A stretch of DNA of 64,000 nucleotides. Source: Sporosarcina gallistercoris (GTDB lineage Bacteria; Bacillota; Bacilli; Bacillales_A; Planococcaceae). This document shows positions 43,116 through 51,545 of the stretch, in pieces. The translations under genes and the position numbers were made by a program. The stretch covers positions 124,001-188,000 of the forward strand of contig NZ_JACSQY010000006.1 in assembly GCF_014836415.1 (NCBI RefSeq), written 5' to 3'. Position 1 is the first letter of the stretch; every line of letters starts with the position of its first letter. The notes under the pieces were generated by a model. That model was not told where the DNA came from. It did not search any database and saw only the letters and a program-made list of their open reading frames with translations.

Positions 43116-43202
43116 GGCTCTTGACCAGTTGCAGATTTATACGAACAAAAACTAAAAGGGTTGGAAATCATTTCGATTTCCAACCCTTTTGTCTACAGTC
43201 TG

Positions 43203-43226
43203 AGCAGAGGCTTTTAAACCTCTGCT
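43203..43226 (-). terminator. Hairpin, right target-site copy of element C
   Basis: AGCAGAGG / CCTCTGCT stem with an eight-base loop. It lies just downstream of the minus-strand gene ending at 43254 and now lacks a T run, which stayed with the copy at 42299. Confidence 0.8.
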
Positions 43227-43253
43227 AGAGAAACGTTTTCGATTTCAGGAATG

Positions 43254-43421
43254 TCATTTCAACTTACCCATACGGACTTCTAAATCGTCAACGAGACTAA
43301 TGAGACGATCGATTTCTTCAAGATCAGCTGTTTCAGGCTCAATTGTATCGAGCGTTTCCAAAAACTGATTGAGTCGGATCTTTAAATCATCAACTTGGTT
43401 AGATGGTGAGTTTTGCATCAT
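43254..43421 (-). CDS. Small helical protein, SE1561-like
   Basis: A 55-residue acidic, helical protein (MMQNSPSNQVDDLKIRLNQF, then ETADLEEIDRLISLVDDLEV). GAGGTGAAC precedes the ATG. Length and the LEEIDRLI-type pattern resemble the small SE1561 family of Bacillales and staphylococci. The function is unknown. Its terminator was the target of element C, which now separates it from pfeT. Confidence 0.6.
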   Translation of the reverse strand: MMQNSPSNQVDDLKIRLNQFLETLDTIEPETADLEEIDRLISLVDDLEVRMGKLK

Positions 43422-43501
43422 GTTCACCTCTTTCTGTAAGCTTATTTTAACGGAAATAGACGATCAGCACAATTGGTTGAAAAGAAAATTCAATTTAACT
43501 A

Positions 43502-43530
43502 TTCACAATTGAAAGTTAATATGATATGAT
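43502..43530 (+). promoter_or_regulatory. Sigma-A promoter of a possible small RNA
   Basis: TTCACA (43502-43507) and TATGAT (43525-43530) are separated by 17 bases, with no protein gene of normal length downstream on this strand. Confidence 0.5.
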
Positions 43531-43536
43531 AGATTT

Positions 43537-43701
43537 ATTCAAACGAAGGAGGGCAGTTGAACAAGTTCTGAAAATAGAAGGAGGCGATTCGAAGACGTCT
43601 GGAAAAGGAAATTCTATTGGCGAATTCGCAGTAAATCTATGAACAATTTAATCCCAACATAAAGCCCGGCTCTCATTGGAACACAAGAGGCCGGGTCTTT
43701 T
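43537..43701 (+). ncRNA. Candidate small RNA or micro-ORF transcript
   Basis: About 165 bases lie between a promoter and a strong terminator. They contain two AAGGAGG-type sequences (near 43545 and 43580) but no convincing start codon at proper spacing; the first is followed only by a 4-codon TTG frame. The stretch may be a regulatory RNA carrying exposed Shine-Dalgarno-like segments, or encode a very short peptide. Confidence 0.35.
43664..43701. terminator. Bidirectional terminator
   Basis: CCCGGC-TCT pairs with AGAGGCCGGG, followed by TCTTTT on the plus strand and TTTATG on the minus side. It also serves the converging OsmC gene. Confidence 0.82.
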
Positions 43702-43714
43702 AATGTGCAATGGA

Positions 43715-44101
43715 TCAGTTCAACAGTTCATATGTTTTTCTTACATCGATGCAATTCGCCACCGATTGGTACATCGAACAGTTTTTATCGGTTAACTCGA
43801 GAATTTTCGGCATCTTCTCATCCGTCAGCCCATCTGCTTGCACTGTAATGTGGAAGTGGATTTTTTCAAGTCGACTCGCGTCATCCTGTGACCGAATCAC
43901 TTCTTTCACTTCGATGTGAATCGATTGAGCAGGCATTCTTTTCTTCTCCAAGATTTTACGCATGACTCCACCTGTGCAGGCAGCAATGGAAGCGACCATC
44001 AACTGATAAGGACGGAATCCTTTTTCTTCATTGGAAGAGATTTCAAGCTTCCCGAATTCTGTTTCTGTTTCAAAGCCGTTTTCTGTCATTTCGAATTTCA
44101 T
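43715..44101 (-). CDS. OsmC/Ohr-family protein
   Basis: A 128-residue OsmC-fold protein. The two reactive cysteines of the thiol peroxidase family are visible in SIAACTGGVMRK (about residue 42) and DKNCSMYQSVA (about 107). Related OsmC-like proteins reduce organic hydroperoxides. The sequence is closer to the YhfA-like branch than to Ohr, so peroxide activity is uncertain. GAGGGAATTTT precedes the ATG. Confidence 0.85.
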   Translation of the reverse strand: MKFEMTENGFETETEFGKLEISSNEEKGFRPYQLMVASIAACTGGVMRKILEKKRMPAQSIHIEVKEVIRSQDDASRLEKIHFHITVQADGLTDEKMPKILELTDKNCSMYQSVANCIDVRKTYELLN

Positions 44102-44165
44102 TAAAATTCCCTCCTTTGTATGCTATCATTATAAGGGTTTTTGCTGAATAAGGGGTGTATGACGA

Positions 44166-45341
44166 ATGGCTATCACAAAGAATCAGCAGCAGCATCGTTT
44201 TTGGGTGCTGGTCATAATTGTTTCGATTTCAGGTTTTTCACAGGGGATGCTACTCACGCTCATTTCTTCGATTTTTGAGCAAGATGGTATTTCAGGAACT
44301 TTAAATGGTCTGAATGCCACTGGATTATACATAGGAACACTTTTAGTCTCTCCATTCATGGAAGCACCGCTGCGCAAGTTCGGATACAAACCAGTGATTA
44401 TTGCGGGTGGTGTGATTGTTATCATTTCGCTACTTTCGTTCCCATTATGGAAGAGTGTAATCTTTTGGTTTGTACTCCGTCTGTTTATCGGAATTGGAGA
44501 CCATGCTCTCCATTTTGCCACTCAGACTTGGATAACAAGCACTGTCTCGCCAGACCGTCTCGGAAGAAGTATTTCCATTTACGGGTTATCAGTAGGTATT
44601 GGGTTCGCAATCGGGCCGATGTTTGTGCCCCTTGTATCGATTTTTGAAGGATTGCCTTTCATTGTCTCCGCCTTGTTGACATGTTGTGCATGGGGACTTG
44701 TTTTCACATTGAAGAATGACCTTCCGGAAGTGATGGCAGGGACCGCTGCTGCGGGTCATTTCGGAAAACGGGTTAAAGCGACAGTGGTGGTTGCTTGGAT
44801 TGCCCTTCTTGGCCCATTTGGTTACGGTTTTTTGGAGTCTTCATTGAATGCGATGTTCCCTGTTTACGCTTTACGAAACGGAATCCCGTTAAGTATGGTT
44901 GCTATCATAATTCCTGCGTTTGCATTCGGAGGAATCATTTCTCAAGTTCCGCTTGGTATATTGTCTGACAAAATGGGTCGTCGTCCAGTTCTGCTTATTG
45001 GATTAGGAGGCGGGATGCTTGCGTTTACGGGCGCTGCATTGTTAAGTTCATCTGCCATTTCAATAATGATCATGTTTTTCATCGGCGGGATATTTTCAGG
45101 CTCTCTCTTTTCCCTCGGCGTTGCGTACATGTCTGATCTTACTCCGAACCATCTATTACCAACGGGGAATTTGCTGTGCGGAATCTTTTTCAGTTTCGGC
45201 AGCTTGACCGGACCGATTCTCGGAGGATACGTGTTGGAAGTGTCGCAGCAAAACTATTTGTACCTGTTTTGCCTGTTTCTTGGAATTTTGTTTTTGCTGA
45301 CATTAGCAGGAAAGAAAAATATGAAGCGAGAAGTGCTATAA
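44166..45341 (+). CDS. Major facilitator superfamily transporter (YfhI-like position)
   Basis: A 391-residue MFS protein with twelve predicted helices and the loop motif DKMGRRPVLL between helices 8 and 9, plus the equivalent RKFGYKPVII in the first half. No substrate signature is evident; drug or sugar efflux is possible. It is flanked by OsmC and pdaA genes and has its own strong terminator. Confidence 0.85.
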   Translation: MAITKNQQQHRFWVLVIIVSISGFSQGMLLTLISSIFEQDGISGTLNGLNATGLYIGTLLVSPFMEAPLRKFGYKPVIIAGGVIVIISLLSFPLWKSVIFWFVLRLFIGIGDHALHFATQTWITSTVSPDRLGRSISIYGLSVGIGFAIGPMFVPLVSIFEGLPFIVSALLTCCAWGLVFTLKNDLPEVMAGTAAAGHFGKRVKATVVVAWIALLGPFGYGFLESSLNAMFPVYALRNGIPLSMVAIIIPAFAFGGIISQVPLGILSDKMGRRPVLLIGLGGGMLAFTGAALLSSSAISIMIMFFIGGIFSGSLFSLGVAYMSDLTPNHLLPTGNLLCGIFFSFGSLTGPILGGYVLEVSQQNYLYLFCLFLGILFLLTLAGKKNMKREVL

Positions 45342-45342
45342 A

Positions 45343-45392
45343 ACCAAAAACAGAGACACCGTTCAACGAATCGGTGTCTCTGTTTTTGGTTT
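45343..45392. terminator. Bidirectional terminator
   Basis: AACCAAAAACAGAGACACCG pairs with CGGTGTCTCTGTTTTTGGTT, a 20-bp perfect stem. Confidence 0.92.
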
Positions 45393-45400
45393 AAATTATT

Positions 45401-46207
45401 TCACTGAGCATATCCCAATTGAATATCTTCATACTCCATCACAAGGTCATCCAGTGAACCGAACGTATAGCCTTGTTTCTTAGCATCTCTGATGAAGTCC
45501 GGCAGTGCTTGAGAGTTATCGGAAGAAACGGTGTGCATGAGGATGACAGCACCAGGGTGCAGCTGATTCATAAGTTCGTTGTAAGCGAAATCGCGACCTT
45601 TGGGTTTATCCGCATACCAGTCGATAAAGGCGACTGACCAAAAAATATGTCGATACCCGAGTGAATTCCCTACAGCTAACACTTGTTCATTGAAAATACC
45701 TTCTGGTGGTCTTGCGTAAACCGTCCGTTTAATGCCCGTCGTCTCCTCAAGCAATGCATCGAATTTTTCCCATTCGTCTTGCATCTTTTCTGGACTCAGC
45801 TTAGCCATATTCGGATGATCATATGAGTGGTTTCCAATTCCATGTCCATCCTTGACCATCCGTTTTACAAGCGGCGCTGCGCTTTTCAAGTAATGTCCAG
45901 TTAGAAAGAAAGTAGCGGGTGCATCTTCTTTCTCAAGGGTATCCAAAATGCTTTCCGTCTCCCCGTTTTCGTACCCATTATCAAAAGTTAAATAGACGAT
46001 CTTTTCGTCCGGTTTGCCTTTGTAAATGGCTCCGTACTCATTCAGCATCGATTCGAGTGCTGCTCCAGCGTTGGGAGGCTCTCCATTGATCGCTTTCTTA
46101 AAGCCCCAATGGAATTCGTCTGCGTGGGCGGCGAACGGGTTGAAAGCGAGACCAACGACAATCACGAATGCTGCCATTAAGATACCTGGACCATGTTGTT
46201 CCATCAT
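45401..46207 (-). CDS. pdaA: PdaA-type delta-lactam-biosynthetic de-N-acetylase
   Basis: A polysaccharide deacetylase of 268 residues with an N-terminal export or anchor segment (about 10-30). NodB-type motifs are LTFDNGYENG, where the second aspartate of TFDDG is replaced by Asn as in PdaA, then GIGNHSYDHPNM and ARPPEGIF. In B. subtilis PdaA removes acetyl groups from muramic acid residues of the spore cortex, needed for germination. AAGGAG supports the ATG at 46207 rather than a GTG at 46216. Confidence 0.88.
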   Translation of the reverse strand: MMEQHGPGILMAAFVIVVGLAFNPFAAHADEFHWGFKKAINGEPPNAGAALESMLNEYGAIYKGKPDEKIVYLTFDNGYENGETESILDTLEKEDAPATFFLTGHYLKSAAPLVKRMVKDGHGIGNHSYDHPNMAKLSPEKMQDEWEKFDALLEETTGIKRTVYARPPEGIFNEQVLAVGNSLGYRHIFWSVAFIDWYADKPKGRDFAYNELMNQLHPGAVILMHTVSSDNSQALPDFIRDAKKQGYTFGSLDDLVMEYEDIQLGYAQ

Positions 46208-46263
46208 TTCGAGCACACTCCTTTTTTCATAGCGTGTGCCGAAGTGAAGGTTCTATACATCCG

Positions 46264-47163
46264 TTACTCAAGAATGTTTGCGAGTGCTGGACGAATCGCA
46301 GGATACTTAAAAGTAAACTCACTTTCAATAAGTTTTTCCGGTAATACGTGTTGACCTTCCAACACTAATTTACTCTTTTTACCTAGTGCGAGTTTCATAG
46401 CTATACCGGGAACAGGCAGCCAGTGTGGTCGGTGGGTGACGGAACCGATTGCTTTCCCTAAATCAGACATCCTGACAGGGGCTGGAGCAGTTACGTTAAC
46501 GGGTCCTTCTAGTGAAGGTGTCGAAATGACAAAGCTTATTGCGCGTGCCACATCCTCAACATGGACCCAAGAAATCCATTGTTGTCCGGAGCCGATCGGG
46601 CCGCCTGCAAACAATTTGTATGGAAGTGCAATGAGAGGCAGAGCACCGCCGCCTTTTCCGAAAACTGTTCCAAAACGTGTATAGACGACACGCGTACCGA
46701 ATTCTTTCATTTTGGATGCTTTCTTTTCCCACTCATGAACGGTTTCCCCGAGAAAGTCATGAGCGATTTCTGGTGAATTTTCCGTGTACACATGGGTTTC
46801 GGAAGTAGGATAAATTCCAATTGCGCTAGCGTTTACAAAGACATCCGGCTTACCATTTAAGACCTCAAGTATACGCAGGAGTTCGTCGGTCGCTTCCATA
46901 CGACTCTCGTAGATTTTCTTTTGGTGTTCTTCTGACCAGTTGCCTTCATTTATGGAAACCCCTGCTAAGTTTACGACTGCATCCGGAGGCGTAAGCTCTT
47001 CTTCGGGTTTTGCATTGTTATGCAGCCATTGGACATAGCGAACGCCATCCTTTTCTTTCGACTCACTTCTTGATAAAACTGTAATAGAATGACCTTCTGC
47101 TTTCAGATTTTCAATGAGTTGGGAACCGATGAAACCCGTTCCGCCAGTAATTAATAGATTCAT
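46264..47163 (-). CDS. yfhF: TIGR01777-type NAD-dependent epimerase (YfhF-like)
   Basis: An extended short-chain dehydrogenase of 299 residues. It has N-terminal nucleotide-binding motif GGTGFIGSQLIENL, then NLAGVSI and the C-terminal DUF1731-type domain (PHWLPVPGIAMKLALG). Members are called sulA/YfcH-like epimerases with unknown substrate. It is divergent from recX, the same arrangement as in B. subtilis. Confidence 0.9.
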   Translation of the reverse strand: MNLLITGGTGFIGSQLIENLKAEGHSITVLSRSESKEKDGVRYVQWLHNNAKPEEELTPPDAVVNLAGVSINEGNWSEEHQKKIYESRMEATDELLRILEVLNGKPDVFVNASAIGIYPTSETHVYTENSPEIAHDFLGETVHEWEKKASKMKEFGTRVVYTRFGTVFGKGGGALPLIALPYKLFAGGPIGSGQQWISWVHVEDVARAISFVISTPSLEGPVNVTAPAPVRMSDLGKAIGSVTHRPHWLPVPGIAMKLALGKKSKLVLEGQHVLPEKLIESEFTFKYPAIRPALANILE

Positions 47164-47252
47164 GAATTAGGCTCCTTTCAAAGATGACAAACGAATCAGC
47201 TGACCGGCCAAATGAGAACAGGTATACTGATAGTAAGCGGGAGGTGATGGAC

Positions 47253-48065
47253 ATGCCAGTGATCACGAAGATATCACAGCAGAAAAAGGACAAGGAACGA
47301 TATAATATTTTCTTGGACGAAGTATATGAGTTTAGCGTACATGAGTCGAATCTCGTCAAGTTCGGATTAACAAAAGGGATGCAGCTCGATAGCTGGGAAA
47401 AAGAAAACCTGCTTTATGAAGAAGAAATTCAGCGAGCCGTTAACCGAGCACTCCACTTCCTAGGATTCAGAATGAGAAGTGAATTTGAAGTGAAGGAGAA
47501 ACTGCTGCAAGCGGAGTTCGGTGAATCAGTGATTCAGGAGGCCATTATAAAATTAAAAAAGCTGGGCTTCCTGGATGATCATGCTTTTTCAGAAGCTCTT
47601 CTTCGCACTCAAAAAAACACATCAGGGAAGGGACCGAATGCTATCAAACAGGAAATGAATAACAAAGGGATAGATCCGTCCGTCCAAGAAGCGGTTCTAG
47701 AAGAATACGACCCACAGGAACAGCTTGCAACAGCGACAAAATTAGTGGAGAAAGCAGCACGTAAGCACGCTTCGATTGCACCGGCTCAGCTAAAACAGCG
47801 AATACAAAATGCGCTTCAACGGAAAGGTTTCAGGTTTGAAATCATCAAAGAAGCAATGGATGCAGTTGAGTTCGAACCGGATGAAGACGAATGGACTTCC
47901 ATAACCGAAACAACCGGTGAAAAAGCATGGCGCCGAGTGAGTATCAAATATAAAGGGTATGATCGCAAAAGACGGGTGAAACAAGCGATGTATCAAAAAG
48001 GGATTCCGTTTGATCGAATCGATGCTTTCATCGAGAAAAAGGAGCTTGAAGAAGATGGAGAATGA
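47253..48065 (+). CDS. recX: Recombination regulator RecX
   Basis: Modulates RecA filaments. It is 270 residues long, the extended Firmicute form with three or more tandem three-helix repeats (for example RAVNRALHFLGFRMRSEFEV, KLKKLGFLDDHAFSEALL, AMYQKGIPFDRIDAF). The ATG at 47253 has GGAGG at eight bases; ATG 47247 would be too close to it. It overlaps the next gene by 11 bases. Confidence 0.93.
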   Translation: MPVITKISQQKKDKERYNIFLDEVYEFSVHESNLVKFGLTKGMQLDSWEKENLLYEEEIQRAVNRALHFLGFRMRSEFEVKEKLLQAEFGESVIQEAIIKLKKLGFLDDHAFSEALLRTQKNTSGKGPNAIKQEMNNKGIDPSVQEAVLEEYDPQEQLATATKLVEKAARKHASIAPAQLKQRIQNALQRKGFRFEIIKEAMDAVEFEPDEDEWTSITETTGEKAWRRVSIKYKGYDRKRRVKQAMYQKGIPFDRIDAFIEKKELEEDGE

Positions 48066-48387
48066 AAAAAAATATAGCCAGATGACTGAACAGGAGCTTA
48101 GAACCGAAATCGCCCGCCTCATGGAGAAGGCAAGAAAAGCCGAACAGCTGGGGATTTTGAACGAATACGCAGTTTATCAACGTAAAGCGTTAATGGCTCA
48201 ATCATACCTTATCGATCCCGCTTCGATCGTGCCAGGTGAAATTTATAGAATACAAGGAGACGAAGGGTACTTCTTTAAAGTTGATTACTTAAAAGGCCGT
48301 TTTGCTTGGGGATATCGGATGGGAGGCGAGCAAGCTGAAGAAGCGCTTCCGCTCGCCATGTTAACATACGTCAAGACGGGTAAGTAG
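48055..48387 (+). CDS. yfhH: DUF1811 protein (YfhH-like)
   Basis: A 110-residue cytoplasmic protein matching remembered YfhH: YSQMTEQELRTEIARLMEKA at the N-terminus, then FAWGYR and EEALPLAML near the end. The fold has an SH3-like C-terminal part. The function is unknown. It is translationally coupled with recX. Confidence 0.9.
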   Translation: MENEKKYSQMTEQELRTEIARLMEKARKAEQLGILNEYAVYQRKALMAQSYLIDPASIVPGEIYRIQGDEGYFFKVDYLKGRFAWGYRMGGEQAEEALPLAMLTYVKTGK

Positions 48388-48397
48388 AACGTGTCTA

Positions 48398-49381
48398 TTA
48401 CGACTCCTGGATGAAGTTCAGCTTTTTGCGCAGTTTATCTTCAGAGAATATCCAGCCGGTATAAGAGTTCACAACGTTGAAGTCTTCGTCTACATGAGCA
48501 ACTGCAACAAATGGATAAAATGTTTTACTTCGATATCGCAAGTCGATTAAGCGAACCTCGGTCAAGACATCGACCTGGGAAATCTCCCATCGGTAAATGG
48601 GTGAAAACGATACGAATGCGGCTATGTTGCGATCTGTCATTGCGGCTTCTACATACGGCGATTTTGGCAATGGTTTACGATCGAATCTATCGTAGATATT
48701 AACAGAACGACCGTATGCGCGCCCAACATAATGATCAGTTTCGGTTGAAGCGGCGATACGCCATTGGAAGAAACGCATGGTAGGAGCAATGTAAACTTCA
48801 GTCGCAGCCGGAATTGTGTTGTAGACAGCCCGCTTTACAGCGGCATGGACTGCGAAGCGCAGTAAGTAATATAGGAATATTACGCCATAGAGAACTGCCA
48901 TCGTTTGTACTGGCGGAGTTCCAAGAACCCAAGATGCAATGGCTAAGACGTGAAGACCGAAATAAATCGGATCGAACGTGTTAATGACACTTAAGGCCAC
49001 CCATTTTTGTGAAAAGGGTCGAAGTGCTTGCGTACCATATGAGTTAAAGATATCCACAAATACATGAATGAACACAGCGAGAAATGTCCAAGCCCACAGG
49101 TGGATGAAATTAGCTTCAGGCACGAAAAGCGATAAAACGATTGAAATAATAATCGGCCATAACAGAACAGCCGGAATGGAGTGCGTCATGCCTCTGTGAT
49201 TCCTTATATAAACGGCATTATTGCGAAGTTTTAAAACGGTATCGGTGTCAGGCGCTAGTGAGCCAAGCATAATACCTGCAAAAACCGGCCCCATGGTTGC
49301 TGAGTGCGAGGCAACGACAGGGTCGGCCATTGCAAGCCCACTAATGGCGATGCCCATTGCAATATGTGTTCCCGTGTCCAC
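48398..49381 (-). CDS. yfhP: YfhP/YdjM-type inner-membrane metal-dependent hydrolase
   Basis: A polytopic protein of the DUF457 family, 327 residues. Candidate metal ligands are in GTHIAMG, LAPDTDTVLK and IRNHRGMTHSIP, the motif that defines the family. YfhP-like proteins repress or act near secretion-related genes in Bacillus. GTG at 49381 behind AAGGAG gives the usual MDTGTH start; an ATG at 49411 would add ten residues. Confidence 0.88.
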   Translation of the reverse strand: MDTGTHIAMGIAISGLAMADPVVASHSATMGPVFAGIMLGSLAPDTDTVLKLRNNAVYIRNHRGMTHSIPAVLLWPIIISIVLSLFVPEANFIHLWAWTFLAVFIHVFVDIFNSYGTQALRPFSQKWVALSVINTFDPIYFGLHVLAIASWVLGTPPVQTMAVLYGVIFLYYLLRFAVHAAVKRAVYNTIPAATEVYIAPTMRFFQWRIAASTETDHYVGRAYGRSVNIYDRFDRKPLPKSPYVEAAMTDRNIAAFVSFSPIYRWEISQVDVLTEVRLIDLRYRSKTFYPFVAVAHVDEDFNVVNSYTGWIFSEDKLRKKLNFIQES

Positions 49382-49492
49382 TCCATCACTCCTTGAAAAT
49401 GACATATCCATTGAAATGAATTCAACAGTTACTTAATTATATACCCAAATTTGAATATCCTAAAAGTATTAGCCGTTAGAAGGAGTTTGCCC

Positions 49493-50545
49493 ATGAAAAT
49501 TTCGCAAAAAGAAGAGTTTAACAAAGCACTTCTAACTTGGTACCATCAAGAAAAAAGAGATCTGCCTTGGAGAAGGACTTCTGATCCCTACTATATATGG
49601 GTATCCGAAGTGATGTTGCAACAAACGCGAGTTGACACCGTCATCCCGTATTATGAAAAGTTCATTGCCTCGTTTCCTACGATGGAATCTTTGGCGGAAG
49701 CTGAAGAAGAGCATGTCCTTAAACATTGGGAAGGTTTAGGGTATTACTCACGTGTCAGGAATTTACAAGCAGGTGTCAAAGAAGTCGTGGGAAATTATGA
49801 GAGCAAGATTCCGCGTACCCGTGCTGAAATTCTGAATTTGCGTGGGATCGGTCCATACACTGCCGGGGCCGTTTTAAGCATAGCGTATGGGGTACCGGAA
49901 CACGCAGTGGATGGAAACGTCATGCGTGTCTTTTCAAGGCTTTTTATGATTGAGGAAGATATAGCACTACCGAAAACGAAAAAGGTCTTTGAACAACGAG
50001 TGATGGACGTGATAGATGAAACAGATCCATCCTCTTTCAATCAGGCGATTATGGAACTCGGTGCAACAATCTGTACACCGAACCCGCGCTGTTTACTTTG
50101 TCCAGTTAGAGACTTCTGTACTGCTTTTGAAGAGGGGAAACAAGAAGAACTTCCGGTTAAAACGAAAAAGCTGAAAAAGAAAGTCATGACAATCCATTCA
50201 TTTGCGATTTCCGAACCTGGCGGCAAATGGTTATTAAGAAAGAGACCGGCACAAGGGCTCCTCGGAGACTTTTGGGAATTCCCTCAAATTGAATGCAATC
50301 CTTCAATGGATTCCGCAGATGCCCTGAAGAGCGCCACAGGACTTGTTATTGAACAGGGAGAGGCCTTCGCTCAGTTCAAACATATCTTCTCGCATGTCAC
50401 TTGGCATGTTGAAGGATATCATGCAGTGCTGAAAGACTCTTCACCAATTCCAGAAGGTTACCGGTTTTTCTCAGATGAAGAACTGGAGCTCGTCCCTCAA
50501 TCGAAACCGATGAGCAAGCTGCTGATGCACCTGAAAAATAATTAA
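49493..50545 (+). CDS. mutY: A/G-specific adenine DNA glycosylase MutY
   Basis: Removes adenine mispaired with 8-oxoguanine. The helix-hairpin-helix is LRGIGPYTAGAVLS, the catalytic aspartate is in AVDGNVMRVFSR, and the catalytic glutamate in SEVMLQQTRVDTV. A NUDIX-like C-terminal domain for 8-oxoG recognition follows. The iron-sulfur ligands read CTPNPRCLLCPVRDFC, which is Cys-X5-Cys-X2-Cys-X5-Cys, one residue shorter in the first loop than the Cys-X6 form remembered for MutY. AGAAGGAG precedes the ATG at 49493. Confidence 0.93.
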   Translation: MKISQKEEFNKALLTWYHQEKRDLPWRRTSDPYYIWVSEVMLQQTRVDTVIPYYEKFIASFPTMESLAEAEEEHVLKHWEGLGYYSRVRNLQAGVKEVVGNYESKIPRTRAEILNLRGIGPYTAGAVLSIAYGVPEHAVDGNVMRVFSRLFMIEEDIALPKTKKVFEQRVMDVIDETDPSSFNQAIMELGATICTPNPRCLLCPVRDFCTAFEEGKQEELPVKTKKLKKKVMTIHSFAISEPGGKWLLRKRPAQGLLGDFWEFPQIECNPSMDSADALKSATGLVIEQGEAFAQFKHIFSHVTWHVEGYHAVLKDSSPIPEGYRFFSDEELELVPQSKPMSKLLMHLKNN

Positions 50546-50604
50546 CACTGACAGGATAATTTTTGGACGACTGGATATGCTAGTTGTTACGGAGGTGAAA
50601 ATCC

Positions 50605-50790
50605 ATGACAACTAACAACCAGCGGAACCAGAAAAACAAACAGAACCAACAAAACAATCCGCTCATGAACGAAGAGTTTGGAGCCGAAACAGATGTACAG
50701 CACGTGAAACAACAAAACCAGAAAGCTGAAGCGAAAAAACGTCAAGCTTCAGGGCAACGTGCAAATAGTTACGGAGACCAGACAAAATAA
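50605..50790 (+). CDS. sspE: Gamma-type small acid-soluble spore protein (SspE-like, short)
   Basis: A 61-residue, Gln/Asn/Lys-rich protein. The segment FGAETDVQHVKQQNQKAEAK follows the gamma-SASP repeat (EF-x-ETD-x-QxV-x-QQNQ). B. subtilis SspE has two such repeats; here only one is evident, as in shorter homologues. It serves as an amino acid reserve in spores. GGAGGTG precedes the ATG. It lies between mutY and ntdP, the same place as sspE in B. subtilis. Confidence 0.82.
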   Translation: MTTNNQRNQKNKQNQQNNPLMNEEFGAETDVQHVKQQNQKAEAKKRQASGQRANSYGDQTK

Positions 50791-50807
50791 TTGGATGGAC
50801 ACCACCT

Positions 50808-50843
50808 ACCGGCAGGAGCAATCGTCTCCCTGCCGGTTTTTCT
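50808..50843 (+). terminator. Terminator after sspE
   Basis: ACCGGCAGG and CCTGCCGGT form a stem followed by TTTTTC. Confidence 0.88.
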
Positions 50844-50948
50844 ATGACCAGCAGGGGTAAACATTTTCTATTTTCAGGTACGGTTGGTATAATGTTGTGA
50901 TAAGAATGGAGCGGTAAATTTCCCGGTCACGAAAAGGTGGTTTTACAG

Positions 50949-51494
50949 ATGGATATTCCTAAAGAAGGGGAAATAGTACAAGTACATAGTTATAAGCATG
51001 ACGGCCATATCCATAGAGTCTGGCAAGAAACGATGGTTCTTAAAGGGACGCGTAATATTATTATCGGAGCGAACGATCGAACGCTTGTAACTGAATCTGA
51101 CGGCAGGACGTGGATTACACGGGAGCCCTCAATTTGCTATTTCCATGCAGAGCGCTGGTTTAACATCATTTGTATGCTTAGGGAAGACGGCGTGTACTAT
51201 TATGTCAACATCAGTTCCCCGTTCGTCTTTGATAACAATGCCATTAAATACATCGATTACGATTTGGATGTCAAAGTTTTCCCGGACATGAGCTATCTCA
51301 TTTTGGATGAAGACGAGTATGCCGATCATAAAAAGAAGATGGGCTATCCTGAAGTGATTGATAAAATCTTACGTCGGAACCTGGAAACCTTGCTAAGTTG
51401 GATTAAACAACGTAAAGGGCCATTTGCTCCTGATTTCATAGACGTCTGGACATCCCGTTACGAGTTTTATAAAAACATGAAAAGCGAAAAGTGA
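50949..51494 (+). CDS. ntdP: Nucleoside tri-/diphosphatase NtdP (DUF402, YgaC)
   Basis: A 181-residue DUF402 enzyme that hydrolyses nucleoside tri- and diphosphates in the family members studied. Conserved acidic and basic residues lie in [16 protein letters not shown] and in [14 protein letters not shown]. It matches remembered YgaC closely. The ATG at 50949 follows AAAGGTGG; an upstream GTG at 50937 would add four residues. Confidence 0.9.
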   Translation: MDIPKEGEIVQVHSYKHDGHIHRVWQETMVLKGTRNIIIGANDRTLVTESDGRTWITREPSICYFHAERWFNIICMLREDGVYYYVNISSPFVFDNNAIKYIDYDLDVKVFPDMSYLILDEDEYADHKKKMGYPEVIDKILRRNLETLLSWIKQRKGPFAPDFIDVWTSRYEFYKNMKSEK

Positions 51495-51534
51495 TTAGCC
51501 AGGCTGCGATGTTTGCGGCAGGCTTTTTTAGATA
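51495..51534 (+). terminator. Weak terminator between ntdP and ygaD
   Basis: Imperfect GCCAGGCTGC / GCGGCAGGC stem with TTTTTTA following. Confidence 0.55.
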
Positions 51535-51545
51535 GGAGAGATGGA

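Larger units (their letters stand above)
42323..43202 (+). mobile_element. IS1182-like non-autonomous element, copy C
   Basis: An 880-bp element bounded by CAGACTGTAAACAAA and TTTTGTCTACAGTCTG, in the same orientation as copy A. Two GC-rich modules face inward. The transposase gene keeps its N- and C-terminal ends in the same direction with the centre deleted, unlike copies A and B. It is flanked by the exact hairpin of the terminator of the small gene at 43254. Confidence 0.82.

Noticed and set aside
42931..43155. Frame covering the right part of element C
   Set aside because: It is made of transposase tail and GC-rich module; no independent start signal.
43526..43639. ATG frame of 37 codons in the promoter-terminator unit
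   Set aside because: Its start codon overlaps the -10 box and no ribosome binding site precedes it, so it would not be on the transcript.
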